Shown here piece by piece: positions 1-8,918 of a stretch of DNA of 50,961 bases. How positions within the stretch are numbered: the stretch's first letter is position 1; every line of letters begins with the position of its first letter. The translations under genes were made by a program, and so were the position numbers. The DNA comes from Tannerella sp. Lineage in GTDB: Bacteria > Bacteroidota > Bacteroidia > Bacteroidales > Tannerellaceae. Under the pieces are notes generated by a model, which saw only the letters and a program-made list of their open reading frames with translations, ran no database searches and was not told the origin of the DNA. Location of the stretch: assembly GCA_031277335.1 (NCBI GenBank), contig JAITMM010000014.1, positions 1 to 50,961 of the forward strand, read 5' to 3'.

Positions 1-1023
1 AAGGGCAATCCATTTATTGTCATGGAGTTCTGTCCAAATGGAGACTTGCTGCAACTTGTCAACCGGCAAGAAAACGTAGACCTTGTCAAGATCGGCAAAG
101 AAGTGCTTTACGGACTAAATGATCTGCATAGATACGGCAAAGTTCATCGTGACTTAAAGCCTGAAAATGTATTGATTAAGATGGACGGGACAGCCGTATT
201 GACCGATTTTGGCATCAGTGGCGACCGAAAGAAACGCATCACCGTCACCGATTTGTTCGGACGGCCTACAGAGATCACAGGCACAGTGATTTACATGGCG
301 CCCGAACAGGCCAAACCTAAAAACAGAGAGGTGACCGTGCTGCCGACAATGGATATCTTTGCTTTCGGAGTGATGATGTATCAGCTGATTACGGGCGTAT
401 TTCCTTTTGGGCCGTTGAACAACGAAGACGATATGGTCTTATATATAAAGAACGCGCGCGAGGGAAACTGGAACCGGCAGGAATTGGCAAAATATCGCGA
501 AGGTTCATTGTTTGTCAATGTGATATCCGGCTGTCTGAATCCTGATTTCAAACAAAGGCTGCAAACGGTTGAAAATGTATTGCAGTTGTTGCCACAATCG
601 TCAAGTCAGCCGGGTACGGACACCAATGTCCATCATGCCCCTCCGCCTGCCGTCAACGGTGTTTTGCTGCGTGTCATGCAAGGCGAAGACTACGGAGCCG
701 TCTATAAACTAAATGATTACATTGCCGGAACAAGAAAAATGATAACTGTCGGATGCAATGATCCGTTAGTAAAAAATATTCTGCCGATAACAGAAAACAT
801 GTCGCGCTATATCTCACGCAAACACTGCACATTAGAACTGTTCAGTCACAATCAGTGGATCATTCGCGACGGACAATGGGATAAGACGGCTACTAACGGA
901 TGGAAGCAGTCTTTGAACGGCACCTACGTAAACTCCACCGAAACGACACTCGCAGGAATGCCTGTCATGCCGGGAGATATCATTTCTATCGGAGATGTAA
1001 AACTAAGGGTAGAGGGGTATTAA
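1..1023 (+). CDS. Ser/Thr protein kinase with C-terminal FHA domain (5' partial)
   Basis: Cytoplasmic protein kinase that phosphorylates Ser/Thr. The reading frame is open from base 1 (KGNPFIV precedes the first listed Met), so the true start and the ATP-binding N-lobe lie outside the window. Visible kinase parts are the catalytic loop VHRDLKPENVL, the DFGISG magnesium-binding motif and a MAPEQ activation-loop end. After a short linker the last ~110 residues form a forkhead-associated (FHA) domain with ISRKH and LNGTYVN, the usual phosphothreonine-binding signature. A kinase that carries its own phosphopeptide reader fits the FHA, phosphatase and kinase genes that follow on the same strand. 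No membrane segment is seen in the visible part. The family call is secure; substrates are unknown. Confidence 0.93.
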   Translation, partial: KGNPFIVMEFCPNGDLLQLVNRQENVDLVKIGKEVLYGLNDLHRYGKVHRDLKPENVLIKMDGTAVLTDFGISGDRKKRITVTDLFGRPTEITGTVIYMAPEQAKPKNREVTVLPTMDIFAFGVMMYQLITGVFPFGPLNNEDDMVLYIKNAREGNWNRQELAKYREGSLFVNVISGCLNPDFKQRLQTVENVLQLLPQSSSQPGTDTNVHHAPPPAVNGVLLRVMQGEDYGAVYKLNDYIAGTRKMITVGCNDPLVKNILPITENMSRYISRKHCTLELFSHNQWIIRDGQWDKTATNGWKQSLNGTYVNSTETTLAGMPVMPGDIISIGDVKLRVEGY

Positions 1024-1058
1024 ATAATGAATAATGAACAATGAATAATGAACAATGA
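1024..1058. repeat. Heptamer tandem repeat after kinase stop
   Basis: Five tandem heptamers of the form AYAATGA start on the base after the TAA stop of the kinase gene. Because seven is not a multiple of three, the repeated TGA falls in all three + strand frames. The remaining ~60 bases before the next gene are AT-rich with no clear promoter. Confidence 0.85.
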
Positions 1059-1121
1059 GAAGGGGGGAATATCTATTCTTATGTTAAAAAATATAATTTT
1101 AAGTATTTAATTATTAATAAT

Positions 1122-2924
1122 ATGTCAAGAGCAACACAACCTTACAGACGATCATTCGGGTCGTCACTGGGATCCGGAATGGGTTCCTTATTCGGCGGTT
1201 CGGGAAGAAAGTATTTTATTCTCGAACACAAAACAAGTTCCAAGTATCACCGAGCAGGTGAATCACAGGAAATTATTGTAGATCAAATTGAAATCGGCCG
1301 CGACCCTAAATGCCAGGTGCGATTCGATGATTCATTTACGACAGTCAGCCGGCGACATGCCGCAATCGTCAGAACGGGAGATAGATGGAAGCTGATACAA
1401 CTATCCACAACAAATCCGACATTCCTCAACGGCGTAAAAGTCGATAGCGAATGGATGCTGCAAAACGGAGACGAAATCCAGCTTGCCGTAGGCGGCCCCA
1501 AACTTGGGTTTATCACCCCGATGGGAAATAATGCGGCTGTAGGCAGCCTGAAATTGACGCGGCGATTCAATCTTTTCCGCCAGCAAGCGTTGCGTCCGTA
1601 TAAAACGGCTATCACCCTGCTGACCATCGCTTTAGTCCTGGTATTGCTCGGTTCGGTCGGCTGGGGCTATTATTCCTATCAAAAACAGGAAAAGCTGCTC
1701 GTTGAGAATGAGAGACTTGGAAAAGAATTGGACGAACTCAACAAACGTGCCGATTCAATATCCGACAAATCATCGGCCGAATATCAGGAAATTGTCAAAC
1801 AGACAGAGCAGGTGGCCACGAGACTGGCTCAAAGCAACAGTCAGCTATACGCCGAAAACAGACGCACGCGTCGTGATTTTGAAGAGCTTCAAAATCAGAT
1901 GGCTGCCGATGAAAGTGACGCATCTCCTGCCTCAGGCACTTCATCGTCAGGCAGCTCAACATCCTCAGGCTCAACTGCTGCCGGCAGAAGCAGCGGCGGG
2001 GCTGCAAGAACAGGTGCTGCCGCCGGCAATACATCTGCTTCAGCCGAATCAGGCGCCGCAGGCATCCATGGCGAAGCGCTGCAAGGCACTCGCGAAGCAG
2101 GTGAAAATACAGTCGGCAACGCGCTGCCATCAGCAAGAGACATCAATAGTTATAGTGGATATGTCTTTGCTATTCAGTTGGAAAAGACAGAAATCACTTG
2201 GCGTGGCAAGACTACGATCATTACAGAACCGCTTCCAAAACTCGTAGGGACAGGCTTTCTGATGAATGACGGACGTTTTGTCACTGCGCGTCATGTGCTT
2301 GAGCCATGGTACTATTACCATTTAAAATTGGATTATTCCATTTTTACCGTTTATTCCAATCCGACGTATCGTCTTGATATGTTGAATATGTACGCCAATA
2401 ATGGAGGTACCGTCATTGCGCATTATACGGCAGTATCAAGCTCGGGTAAAAGAATTGCTTTTAACAGTAGCTTAGCCAGGGTCAACAGGACGACGGACAG
2501 GGTTGAAAGCGCCAAAATAGGCAAAATATCGGGAGTGACGCGGAAAGCCTTGCTCGACGACACCGATTGGGCTGTGTATCAAACTCTTGAGAGAAGCGGT
2601 TTTACACATAACAGTACGCTTTCAATGAATCTCGACATCGGGACAGTGTTGTCGGTACAAGGTTATCCGTGGGGACGTGGCGCTGACGAAGCCGTGCAGG
2701 TCACGCCTATCTACTCCGTCTGCAACGTGGCAAGAAATGGATTGGACGTGAATGGCACCATCATGGTTTCAAACGACAATACGGAGCGTGGCAACGACGG
2801 CGGCCCTGTAACCGTAGTCAATGAAGAAGGTGTCTATCAGGTTGTTGGAATCCTTTCCGGCAGCACATTTGCCAAGGGACGCATTATCCCAATATCAGTC
2901 GTCTATTCGCAAGCCTCACAATAA
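1122..2924 (+). CDS. FHA domain - transmembrane - trypsin-like pseudo-protease
   Basis: Predicted single-pass inner-membrane protein. A cytoplasmic FHA domain (about residues 50-125; IGRDPK, SRRH, NPTFLNG) is followed by a membrane helix (about 162-185), a charged coiled-coil-like stretch (about 186-265), a Ser/Ala/Gly-rich linker (about 266-310) and a trypsin-like fold (about 345-600), presumably periplasmic. His391 in VTARHVL and Asp482 in DTDWAVY sit where a catalytic His and Asp belong. The nucleophile motif reads GNDGGP, with Asp559 replacing the Ser of GNSGGP. I infer that the domain is catalytically dead and acts as a binding or sensing module, while the FHA domain docks phosphorylated kinase partners. 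It lies 7 bases upstream of the phosphatase gene, so the two are probably cotranscribed. Domain calls are firm; function is inferred. Confidence 0.9.
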   Translation: MSRATQPYRRSFGSSLGSGMGSLFGGSGRKYFILEHKTSSKYHRAGESQEIIVDQIEIGRDPKCQVRFDDSFTTVSRRHAAIVRTGDRWKLIQLSTTNPTFLNGVKVDSEWMLQNGDEIQLAVGGPKLGFITPMGNNAAVGSLKLTRRFNLFRQQALRPYKTAITLLTIALVLVLLGSVGWGYYSYQKQEKLLVENERLGKELDELNKRADSISDKSSAEYQEIVKQTEQVATRLAQSNSQLYAENRRTRRDFEELQNQMAADESDASPASGTSSSGSSTSSGSTAAGRSSGGAARTGAAAGNTSASAESGAAGIHGEALQGTREAGENTVGNALPSARDINSYSGYVFAIQLEKTEITWRGKTTIITEPLPKLVGTGFLMNDGRFVTARHVLEPWYYYHLKLDYSIFTVYSNPTYRLDMLNMYANNGGTVIAHYTAVSSSGKRIAFNSSLARVNRTTDRVESAKIGKISGVTRKALLDDTDWAVYQTLERSGFTHNSTLSMNLDIGTVLSVQGYPWGRGADEAVQVTPIYSVCNVARNGLDVNGTIMVSNDNTERGNDGGPVTVVNEEGVYQVVGILSGSTFAKGRIIPISVVYSQASQ

Positions 2925-2931
2925 TAATTAA

Positions 2932-4002
2932 ATGAGTGTAATTAAGATTGCTATGGCGGCCCGTTGCGAAGCGGCGGGCCGCCCAAACAATGAAGACAAT
3001 TTCCATCTGCACGACAATCTGTCAGGCAACCAATGGGGGTTCATGACAGACAAAGAAGTGACTTTGAACGAAAAAGGCGCTTTGATGGTGGTTTGTGACG
3101 GTATGGGCGGCATGAACGCAGGCGATACGGCATCAAGACTGGCCGTTGAAGCAATAAAGGAGTGGTTCGCTACTGACCGATTGACGCCTACGATCTTTGC
3201 CTCGCATGAGACCGTCATGTCATATATCGAACAGGCAATCATCGGCGCCGATTCTAAAATCAAAGAAGCCGAAAAAGACAATAATGCCCTTGAAGGCATG
3301 GGTAGCACTATAGTACTCGCATGGGTCATAGGTGATTATATTTATATCGGATGGTGTGGTGACAGTCGTGCGTATCGCTATAATCCTGCTACGGGTTTAG
3401 AACAGCTGTCGCATGACCATTCGTATGTACAGGATTTGGTGGATAGCGGGAAATTATCAAAAGAATTGGCTTTTGACCACCCCAACAACAATATCGTCAC
3501 GCGCAGTCTTGGAGATATCCGGCAAGTGGCCGAGCCATCCGTCAAATGTTTTCCTAACGGCAACGGAGACGTCATCCTTTTATGCAGCGACGGACTAAGC
3601 GGCGTCCTGCGCGACCCGGAAATAGCCAACATCATCCAAAACAATTCGCAGACGATGGAGAGTTGCCGTAACGCTTTATGGACGGAGTCCGAGAAGGCCG
3701 GATGGACTGACAACGTGACTATTGCGCTATGCCAAATCATCTCAGGCGTCGAACAGCCGAAATCGGATTTTGAACTTCCGGCTACGGGCATCAACCCTGC
3801 AAAGACTGAAACTGAGGTGATTGAGAAGATAATGAACGGCAACAGAACAGAACCTGTCAAGAAGAAAAACAACCGGTTGCTGCTAATCATTATCTTACTT
3901 TTATTGCTTGGCGCAGCTTTCGAAGCAGGCCATTATATAGTCAAAAAACGCATTTGGAATCCTCTGGATATGATTGAACAGGTGATGCCGGGCAAAAAAT
4001 AA
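2932..4002 (+). CDS. PP2C-family Ser/Thr phosphatase with C-terminal membrane anchor
   Basis: Metal-dependent PPM/PP2C phosphatase that removes phosphate from Ser/Thr and probably reverses the neighbouring kinases. The family motifs appear in order: RPNNEDNF near the N-terminus, VVCDGMGGMNAG, WCGDSRAYRY, LLCSDGLSG and TDNVTIAL. Their Asp residues are those that bind the two metal ions, so the enzyme looks active. A basic linker leads to one hydrophobic helix near the C-terminus (about residues 313-335, RLLLIIILLLLLGAAF), which would hold the catalytic domain on the cytoplasmic face of the inner membrane. The gene lies 7 bases after the FHA/pseudo-protease gene and 8 bases before a kinase gene, so expression as one unit is likely. 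Confidence 0.95.
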   Translation: MSVIKIAMAARCEAAGRPNNEDNFHLHDNLSGNQWGFMTDKEVTLNEKGALMVVCDGMGGMNAGDTASRLAVEAIKEWFATDRLTPTIFASHETVMSYIEQAIIGADSKIKEAEKDNNALEGMGSTIVLAWVIGDYIYIGWCGDSRAYRYNPATGLEQLSHDHSYVQDLVDSGKLSKELAFDHPNNNIVTRSLGDIRQVAEPSVKCFPNGNGDVILLCSDGLSGVLRDPEIANIIQNNSQTMESCRNALWTESEKAGWTDNVTIALCQIISGVEQPKSDFELPATGINPAKTETEVIEKIMNGNRTEPVKKKNNRLLLIIILLLLLGAAFEAGHYIVKKRIWNPLDMIEQVMPGKK

Positions 4003-4010
4003 ATCTGATT

Positions 4011-5405
4011 ATGCTGCTTCAAGAGGACATATTGTTTGATAATCGCTATCTGCTGAAACGACTGTTGGGATGCGGCGGGTTTTCCGAAGTCTGGCTTGTG
4101 GAAGACACCAAAGTCGGCAACAAGAAGATGGCCTTGAAGATATTTGTCCCTGAAAGAGGGCTGGATGACAATGGTGTACAGCTCTTTAGCAGCGAGTTTG
4201 AATTGGTGTTCGATTTGAATCATACAAATTTGATGCGCCCGTCTCATTTCAATGTCTGCGAACGCTCGCCTTATCTCTTAATGCCTTACAGCGAGCAAGG
4301 TTCTGTCAATAAATTAGTTGGCCTGATTGCCGACGATGATGCCTGGCGATTGCTTCATGACGTGGCGTCAGGACTGGAATATTTGCACGGCCAGCATCCG
4401 CCCATTATTCACCAGGACATAAAACCCGATAATATATTGATCGATCAATCAGGTCATTATCAGATAACCGACTTCGGTATAAGCACAAAAACGCGCAGTA
4501 CGCTGCGCAAGAGCGTGGGCGAAGCAAAAATGTCAATGACAGTGGCCTATTCGCCGCCCGAACGGTTTGGCCAGCATAATGCGGCCATTCCGGCAAGTGA
4601 TATCTGGTCGCTTGGAGCCACTATGTTTGAATTGCTTACGGGAGAAATGCCATTCCATGACCATGGAGGCCTGATTCAGAAGCATGGAGCCGAAATCCCG
4701 TTGATTCATGGAGACAGGTCGTCCGATTTAATCGGAATCATCACAATGTGTCTTTCGGTAGATATCGAACAAAGGCCTACTGCAGAGCAAATTGTAACAT
4801 GGACAAATCAACATTTCAAGGGAGCAAAAATCGTTTTTGAGCAAAAAAAAATTGCTACAAAACAGAATTTACGTCAGGCGGCAACGGGAGATGTGCCAAA
4901 TCCGAGCAAATCTTCGTCGAAAAAAATGATCGGGATCGTGGCAGGTTCTGTTTTACTTATTTGTCTGGCGATTACGTTCGTTTTCGTCAAACCGGGACAA
5001 TCCGATATTGTTTCTACGAATGAACATATTGGTATTGAGATAGATAGCTCGGAAATAAACCCTGCGGCAGATACGATAAGTTCGGAAGCGGACTACGATG
5101 CTTCTTCGACGGAAATTGCGCCTATAAATCAGCCGTCTGAAGAGCGTGACAACGCTGTTAATCAGCCTCCGATAGAAGCGCGTAGCGTCCTGAATCAGCC
5201 CTTGGTCGAAACCTCAACCTCAACAAAAATCTCTCGCCTCTATGAGCATGACGAGACATTGATTTCCGAATCGGGAGAACAGTTTCAAGTCAAAGCAGGC
5301 GATTCGTTTCAAGGCGAAATGAGGCAGGACAAGATTATTCAAGGCAAGATAATCGATCAAACAGGCAAAGTGAAGCATTTAATTCTACCTAAAAAAAATA
5401 ATTGA
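4011..5405 (+). CDS. Membrane-anchored Ser/Thr protein kinase (copy 1)
   Basis: Transmembrane Ser/Thr kinase. The glycine-rich loop GCGGFSEVW, Lys43 (MALKIF), the catalytic loop IIHQDIKPDN with Asp136, Asp154 of DFG, and SPPERF are all present, so activity is expected. The loop has HQD rather than HRD, which makes it a non-RD kinase. After a basic juxtamembrane region one helix (about residues 306-327) leads to a ~135-residue extracytoplasmic tail rich in Asn, Gln, Ser and acidic residues, with no recognised domain. The first ~160 residues are nearly identical to the kinase at 8919-10592, but the tails differ. The gene follows PP2C by 8 bases and its TGA shares one base with the ATG of the next, secreted protein. 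Confidence 0.95.
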   Translation: MLLQEDILFDNRYLLKRLLGCGGFSEVWLVEDTKVGNKKMALKIFVPERGLDDNGVQLFSSEFELVFDLNHTNLMRPSHFNVCERSPYLLMPYSEQGSVNKLVGLIADDDAWRLLHDVASGLEYLHGQHPPIIHQDIKPDNILIDQSGHYQITDFGISTKTRSTLRKSVGEAKMSMTVAYSPPERFGQHNAAIPASDIWSLGATMFELLTGEMPFHDHGGLIQKHGAEIPLIHGDRSSDLIGIITMCLSVDIEQRPTAEQIVTWTNQHFKGAKIVFEQKKIATKQNLRQAATGDVPNPSKSSSKKMIGIVAGSVLLICLAITFVFVKPGQSDIVSTNEHIGIEIDSSEINPAADTISSEADYDASSTEIAPINQPSEERDNAVNQPPIEARSVLNQPLVETSTSTKISRLYEHDETLISESGEQFQVKAGDSFQGEMRQDKIIQGKIIDQTGKVKHLILPKKNN

Positions 5406-6529
5406 TGGGCAAGCGGTTAGTTTTTATAATGGTTTTATCTGGTTGCATGTTGTCTGCCTCTTATCCTCAGGCTTTCTCAACACGCAAGTTATCAGATATA
5501 TATCAATTATTCCCAAATATCGGTTTGCCGTTGAAAGACAGCATTTTCGGTTGTGCGCAGGTCACAACGGCCAAGTCGCTTGTGATCGGCTATAACAAGA
5601 ATAATGAAATCAACCATTTAGGCGTCTCATTATTCAGCCCCGAAAGCAAGCAGATGATAGGCATTCCGGTTTGTAATTTTATTGAGCAGACCATGCTCGT
5701 ATTGCAGTTGCAAAAGTCTTCGCAAGACGTCAGGTATAAACTTAATGAATATGGCATGCGTCTGCGAAAGAATGGATTTGATTTCGGAAGCCGGTCATTT
5801 GATTCGATAAATAATATGCTCACGGATTTGCAAAATCCGGCAGATTTCTCCTTACAAAAAGATTCAATCTATTCTGTTTTATGGCAATTTGGTGATAATC
5901 AATCATTCAGTATGTCGTTTCCTATCTCTCGCGAACAGATATTCGGGACGGACAAAATGGAATCCGACGAAAAAATAAGCGAGTCGCTTGTGCAGGACAA
6001 TTGCAGCAAAATCCTCCATCCGGAAAGTCCGGAATCAATTGCCGAAAACGAACTGTCTCTAATACAAGGCACTGATATATACAGACGTAAAGGCTTGACA
6101 CTGATAAATAACAGCGATGTCAATACAGACACGTATTATCAGCGCTCCGACAGACAATACAGTCTTGTTTTCGACACCGATCATCCAAATGAATCATTAG
6201 TCAACTTATTCCTCAACAATCAGATAGACAATTCCTTGATGTTGAAAATTTCGCATCGCAAATATGGTGGTTTCAGTCCCGCTCTGACTATTCCTCTCAA
6301 TCGTTTTATATGTCTTTTCGAGGATGAATTTACTACGTTTTGCCTGCTGCGTAAATCAAATAACGATCTGATTAATATGTCAGTAATCTTATTCAACAAA
6401 AATTTCGATTTTGTTCATCTGCTGCGTGTGTCAGCGGACCGGCAGCAATTGTTCTCTGCCGACGGCACGTTGACGGCCGACTTTTACACAAACATACCTT
6501 TTCATAATATAAAAAACTTATTTGAATGA
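5405..6529 (+). CDS. Secreted protein of unknown function, coupled to kinase copy 1
   Basis: I do not recognise a family. The ORF track begins at a TTG at 5402. I prefer the ATG at 5405, which overlaps the kinase TGA as TGATG and begins MGKRLVFIMVLSGCMLSAS, a good signal peptide. The mature ~350 residues have no further membrane helix and alternate hydrophobic and polar residues in a way that suggests beta structure. The one-base overlap implies translational coupling with the membrane kinase, so this is a plausible periplasmic partner or sensor for that kinase's outer tail. That role is inferred from arrangement only. Confidence 0.75.
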   Translation: MGKRLVFIMVLSGCMLSASYPQAFSTRKLSDIYQLFPNIGLPLKDSIFGCAQVTTAKSLVIGYNKNNEINHLGVSLFSPESKQMIGIPVCNFIEQTMLVLQLQKSSQDVRYKLNEYGMRLRKNGFDFGSRSFDSINNMLTDLQNPADFSLQKDSIYSVLWQFGDNQSFSMSFPISREQIFGTDKMESDEKISESLVQDNCSKILHPESPESIAENELSLIQGTDIYRRKGLTLINNSDVNTDTYYQRSDRQYSLVFDTDHPNESLVNLFLNNQIDNSLMLKISHRKYGGFSPALTIPLNRFICLFEDEFTTFCLLRKSNNDLINMSVILFNKNFDFVHLLRVSADRQQLFSADGTLTADFYTNIPFHNIKNLFE

Positions 6530-6548
6530 AAATTAATATATTAACGAT

Positions 6549-7544
6549 ATGAAACTCAATAATATCCTATTTTTGTTTTTTGCAATTTTGACGGCAATCC
6601 AACATGTAGATGCGCAATCTGAAAGATGCAAGTTAGTGATTACCGATGGACTTGGTAATGAGCAGTTAAGGCTCAGGATTGAGCAAAATGTTTCTGCATT
6701 TCTTTCTGCCTGCAATACTGCGGTCATCGATGGGAAAAAGCCTGATCTGGATAGCAAAACGACTACCGGCGATGCCAGGAAGCGTTTTTATTCGATTTGG
6801 GAAACAAGTCCGATCGGGTGCAGCGCTGCATCTGCGCTTGAACGAAAATGCCTGACACGCCCTGCGGGCGGCTATCAGATACGCGATATCCCGGTCACCA
6901 TGCTCTCAGCGCCGGAATCGGAACGTAACCAGGAAATTGTTATAAATCTGACATCCAACGGCCTCATTGACGATATTTTCATCCCAATCAGCCAATACTC
7001 CGACCTGTTAAGCGCCAATGAAGAAGCCGAAGATATAGATTTGAGAATGAGGGTATTGGATTTTGTGGAGAATTACAGAACAGCTTATAATCGCAGAGAC
7101 ATAGATTTTATTGAGACGGTCTTCAGCAACAATGCCGTCATTATCGTGGGCAAAGCAATCAAACAAAAGCCCAAATCAGACGTGGCACTTCGTTCGTCAA
7201 TTTCGACGGCTCAATTTGAATATCAGGTAAAAAACAAGCAGCAATATATTACTGCTCTGAGAAATGTATTCAAAGTAAACAAATATCTCGACGTCCGGTT
7301 CGACGAAATAACCGTGCTCCAACATGAAAATTATCCTAAGGTTTATGGCGTCACTCTGAAGCAGTTGTGGAATTCTGACGCCATTAAAAATGAAGTAGGC
7401 TATGTGTTTTTACTTATCGATTTCAGAGACGAACAGCAGCCACTGATACATGTTCGCACTTGGCAACCTGACCAATATGACGGTCGACAGTTGAAAAGAG
7501 ACGAGATTTTTCAGATCGGCAGTTTTGATTTAAATAGATTTTAA
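6549..7544 (+). CDS. Secreted protein with C-terminal NTF2-like domain
   Basis: Exported protein with signal peptide MKLNNILFLFFAILTAIQHVDA and a likely cut before the Gln. The N-terminal half (about residues 25-150) is unrecognised and contains a Cys-rich patch around SPIGCSAASALERKC. The C-terminal half (about 160-325) looks like a nuclear-transport-factor-2/SnoaL fold: FVENYRTAYNRRDIDFIETVF is the typical first helix, followed by alternating strands ending in IHVRTWQP. Such domains bind small ligands or dimerise. It starts 19 bases after the preceding secreted-protein gene and belongs to the same kinase-linked string. The domain call rests on pattern only. Confidence 0.7.
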   Translation: MKLNNILFLFFAILTAIQHVDAQSERCKLVITDGLGNEQLRLRIEQNVSAFLSACNTAVIDGKKPDLDSKTTTGDARKRFYSIWETSPIGCSAASALERKCLTRPAGGYQIRDIPVTMLSAPESERNQEIVINLTSNGLIDDIFIPISQYSDLLSANEEAEDIDLRMRVLDFVENYRTAYNRRDIDFIETVFSNNAVIIVGKAIKQKPKSDVALRSSISTAQFEYQVKNKQQYITALRNVFKVNKYLDVRFDEITVLQHENYPKVYGVTLKQLWNSDAIKNEVGYVFLLIDFRDEQQPLIHVRTWQPDQYDGRQLKRDEIFQIGSFDLNRF

Positions 7545-7568
7545 ACATAAAAATAATAAATAAAAGTC

Positions 7569-8879
7569 ATGAAAAAAATATTTGTATTGATTTTACTTTT
7601 TACATCGCTGTGCGTCTATGCACAGCGGAATTTAGGTTATGAAGACCGTTCAATGGATAATGCCGTGTTTGGCGGGCAAACAAATGAGGCATGTGTGACA
7701 TTTTCAGCGCCTACCAATTTGAAACCTTTGTTTTTTAGTTCAAATATACAAAAATTACCTGCAAAAATCGATACCATTGGCACGGACATCAATTACCATC
7801 TGGTTTTTGATGCAAGTAAGGGCAGAGAAAGCCGGACGATCAGCATTCGCGTTCAGGGTTTTTCTCCGCTCTCACTGTCCGTCTGGCTGACGCCCAAGAA
7901 GCAACTGAATTTTTTTCTGTATGACCCTGATTCCACGATAGTCGGCTGCTACTATCAGTTATCAAAAGAAGGCGCCGACTTTTTTGCAAAAGGGATGTAT
8001 ATGGAAGCTAAGGAAAAATATACGTCGGCCATGCAGTGTAAAACCGACTTCAAACCTGAATATGAAGCCGTTCTCAATCAAAAAATAACCATTATCGATT
8101 CAATTCTGTTCCTTAAACCGCTTGCCGATGCGAGCTTCGACCTATTGGATTATAAGACGGCTTATGATCTTTATTTTCAGATATATTCGTATAATGTAGA
8201 CGATAGGACGGTCGCGGATAGATTGACGCTTTGCTCGCAGAAAATGTATGAAAACTGTAAAATATACTTCACCAATGCCGAAAATTATCAAAAAAACGGG
8301 GAAAACGAAAAGGCTATAGAATTATACCAACGTGTTGTAGATCAGGGATGTAGTCAATCAGTCACAGCCAACCTGCGAATACAGGAAATTTATGATGCCA
8401 CTGTCATCAATAAAACGGCCACAACACTAACTTATGAATACGAAAAAGACGCCCCGATAGGATTTTCGATAGGAAAGTATAAAGACCGCAAAAGCAACGG
8501 ATATTTTACAATGCGTTTAAACTCAGAGGTTTTTGAAGCATTGAGATCAAATAACGATTCTCTGAAAAGACCTGAATTAAACATTTCTTTCGGATGGACG
8601 ATAAAAGTTGTCAAGCCGGTTTGGATATTTTTCGGACCCGGCTATACGGGCGTCGGAAAATATGAGGCTAAAGCCAATGCAAATGAAAATGACGAACTTA
8701 CATTAAAAATCAAAAGCGCCGTTTCGCCTGAAATAGGTCTTTTGGGCAAGATTGACCTTAGCGATGATGTAGGTATAGCATTTCGATACACCTTTCAATA
8801 CCGTTTTGCCTTGGAAAAGGAATCGATTGATTATATCGGCAAAATAAAACATGTGATAGGTATAGGGCTGTGTTTCTGA
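7569..8879 (+). CDS. Secreted TPR protein with possible outer-membrane beta-barrel end
   Basis: Signal peptide MKKIFVLILLFTSLCVYAQ. Residues ~30-125 are a beta-rich, unrecognised segment. Residues ~135-280 hold TPR-like helical pairs, for example FFAKGMYMEAKEKYTSAM and NGENEKAIELYQRVV, which usually mediate protein contacts. The last ~120 residues alternate aromatic and polar residues and end IGIGLCF, like the C-terminal strands of an outer-membrane barrel, although they are too short for a full barrel alone. It may bridge periplasmic components of the kinase island to the outer membrane; that is inference. It is 24 bases downstream of the NTF2-like gene and 39 bases before the second kinase. 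Confidence 0.72.
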   Translation: MKKIFVLILLFTSLCVYAQRNLGYEDRSMDNAVFGGQTNEACVTFSAPTNLKPLFFSSNIQKLPAKIDTIGTDINYHLVFDASKGRESRTISIRVQGFSPLSLSVWLTPKKQLNFFLYDPDSTIVGCYYQLSKEGADFFAKGMYMEAKEKYTSAMQCKTDFKPEYEAVLNQKITIIDSILFLKPLADASFDLLDYKTAYDLYFQIYSYNVDDRTVADRLTLCSQKMYENCKIYFTNAENYQKNGENEKAIELYQRVVDQGCSQSVTANLRIQEIYDATVINKTATTLTYEYEKDAPIGFSIGKYKDRKSNGYFTMRLNSEVFEALRSNNDSLKRPELNISFGWTIKVVKPVWIFFGPGYTGVGKYEAKANANENDELTLKIKSAVSPEIGLLGKIDLSDDVGIAFRYTFQYRFALEKESIDYIGKIKHVIGIGLCF

Positions 8880-8918
8880 TATATGAATTAAATAAAATTA
8901 CTTTCGACAAATATAGTT

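Noticed and set aside
1702-2247. 181-residue + frame and several - strand frames inside the FHA/pseudo-protease gene
   Set aside because: They overlap the Ser/Ala/Gly-rich linker, where biased codons keep other frames open. Their translations show no domain.
4410-4418. HQD in place of HRD as a sign of a dead kinase
   Set aside because: The catalytic Asp, DFG and the ATP-binding Lys are all kept; HQD only makes it a non-RD kinase.
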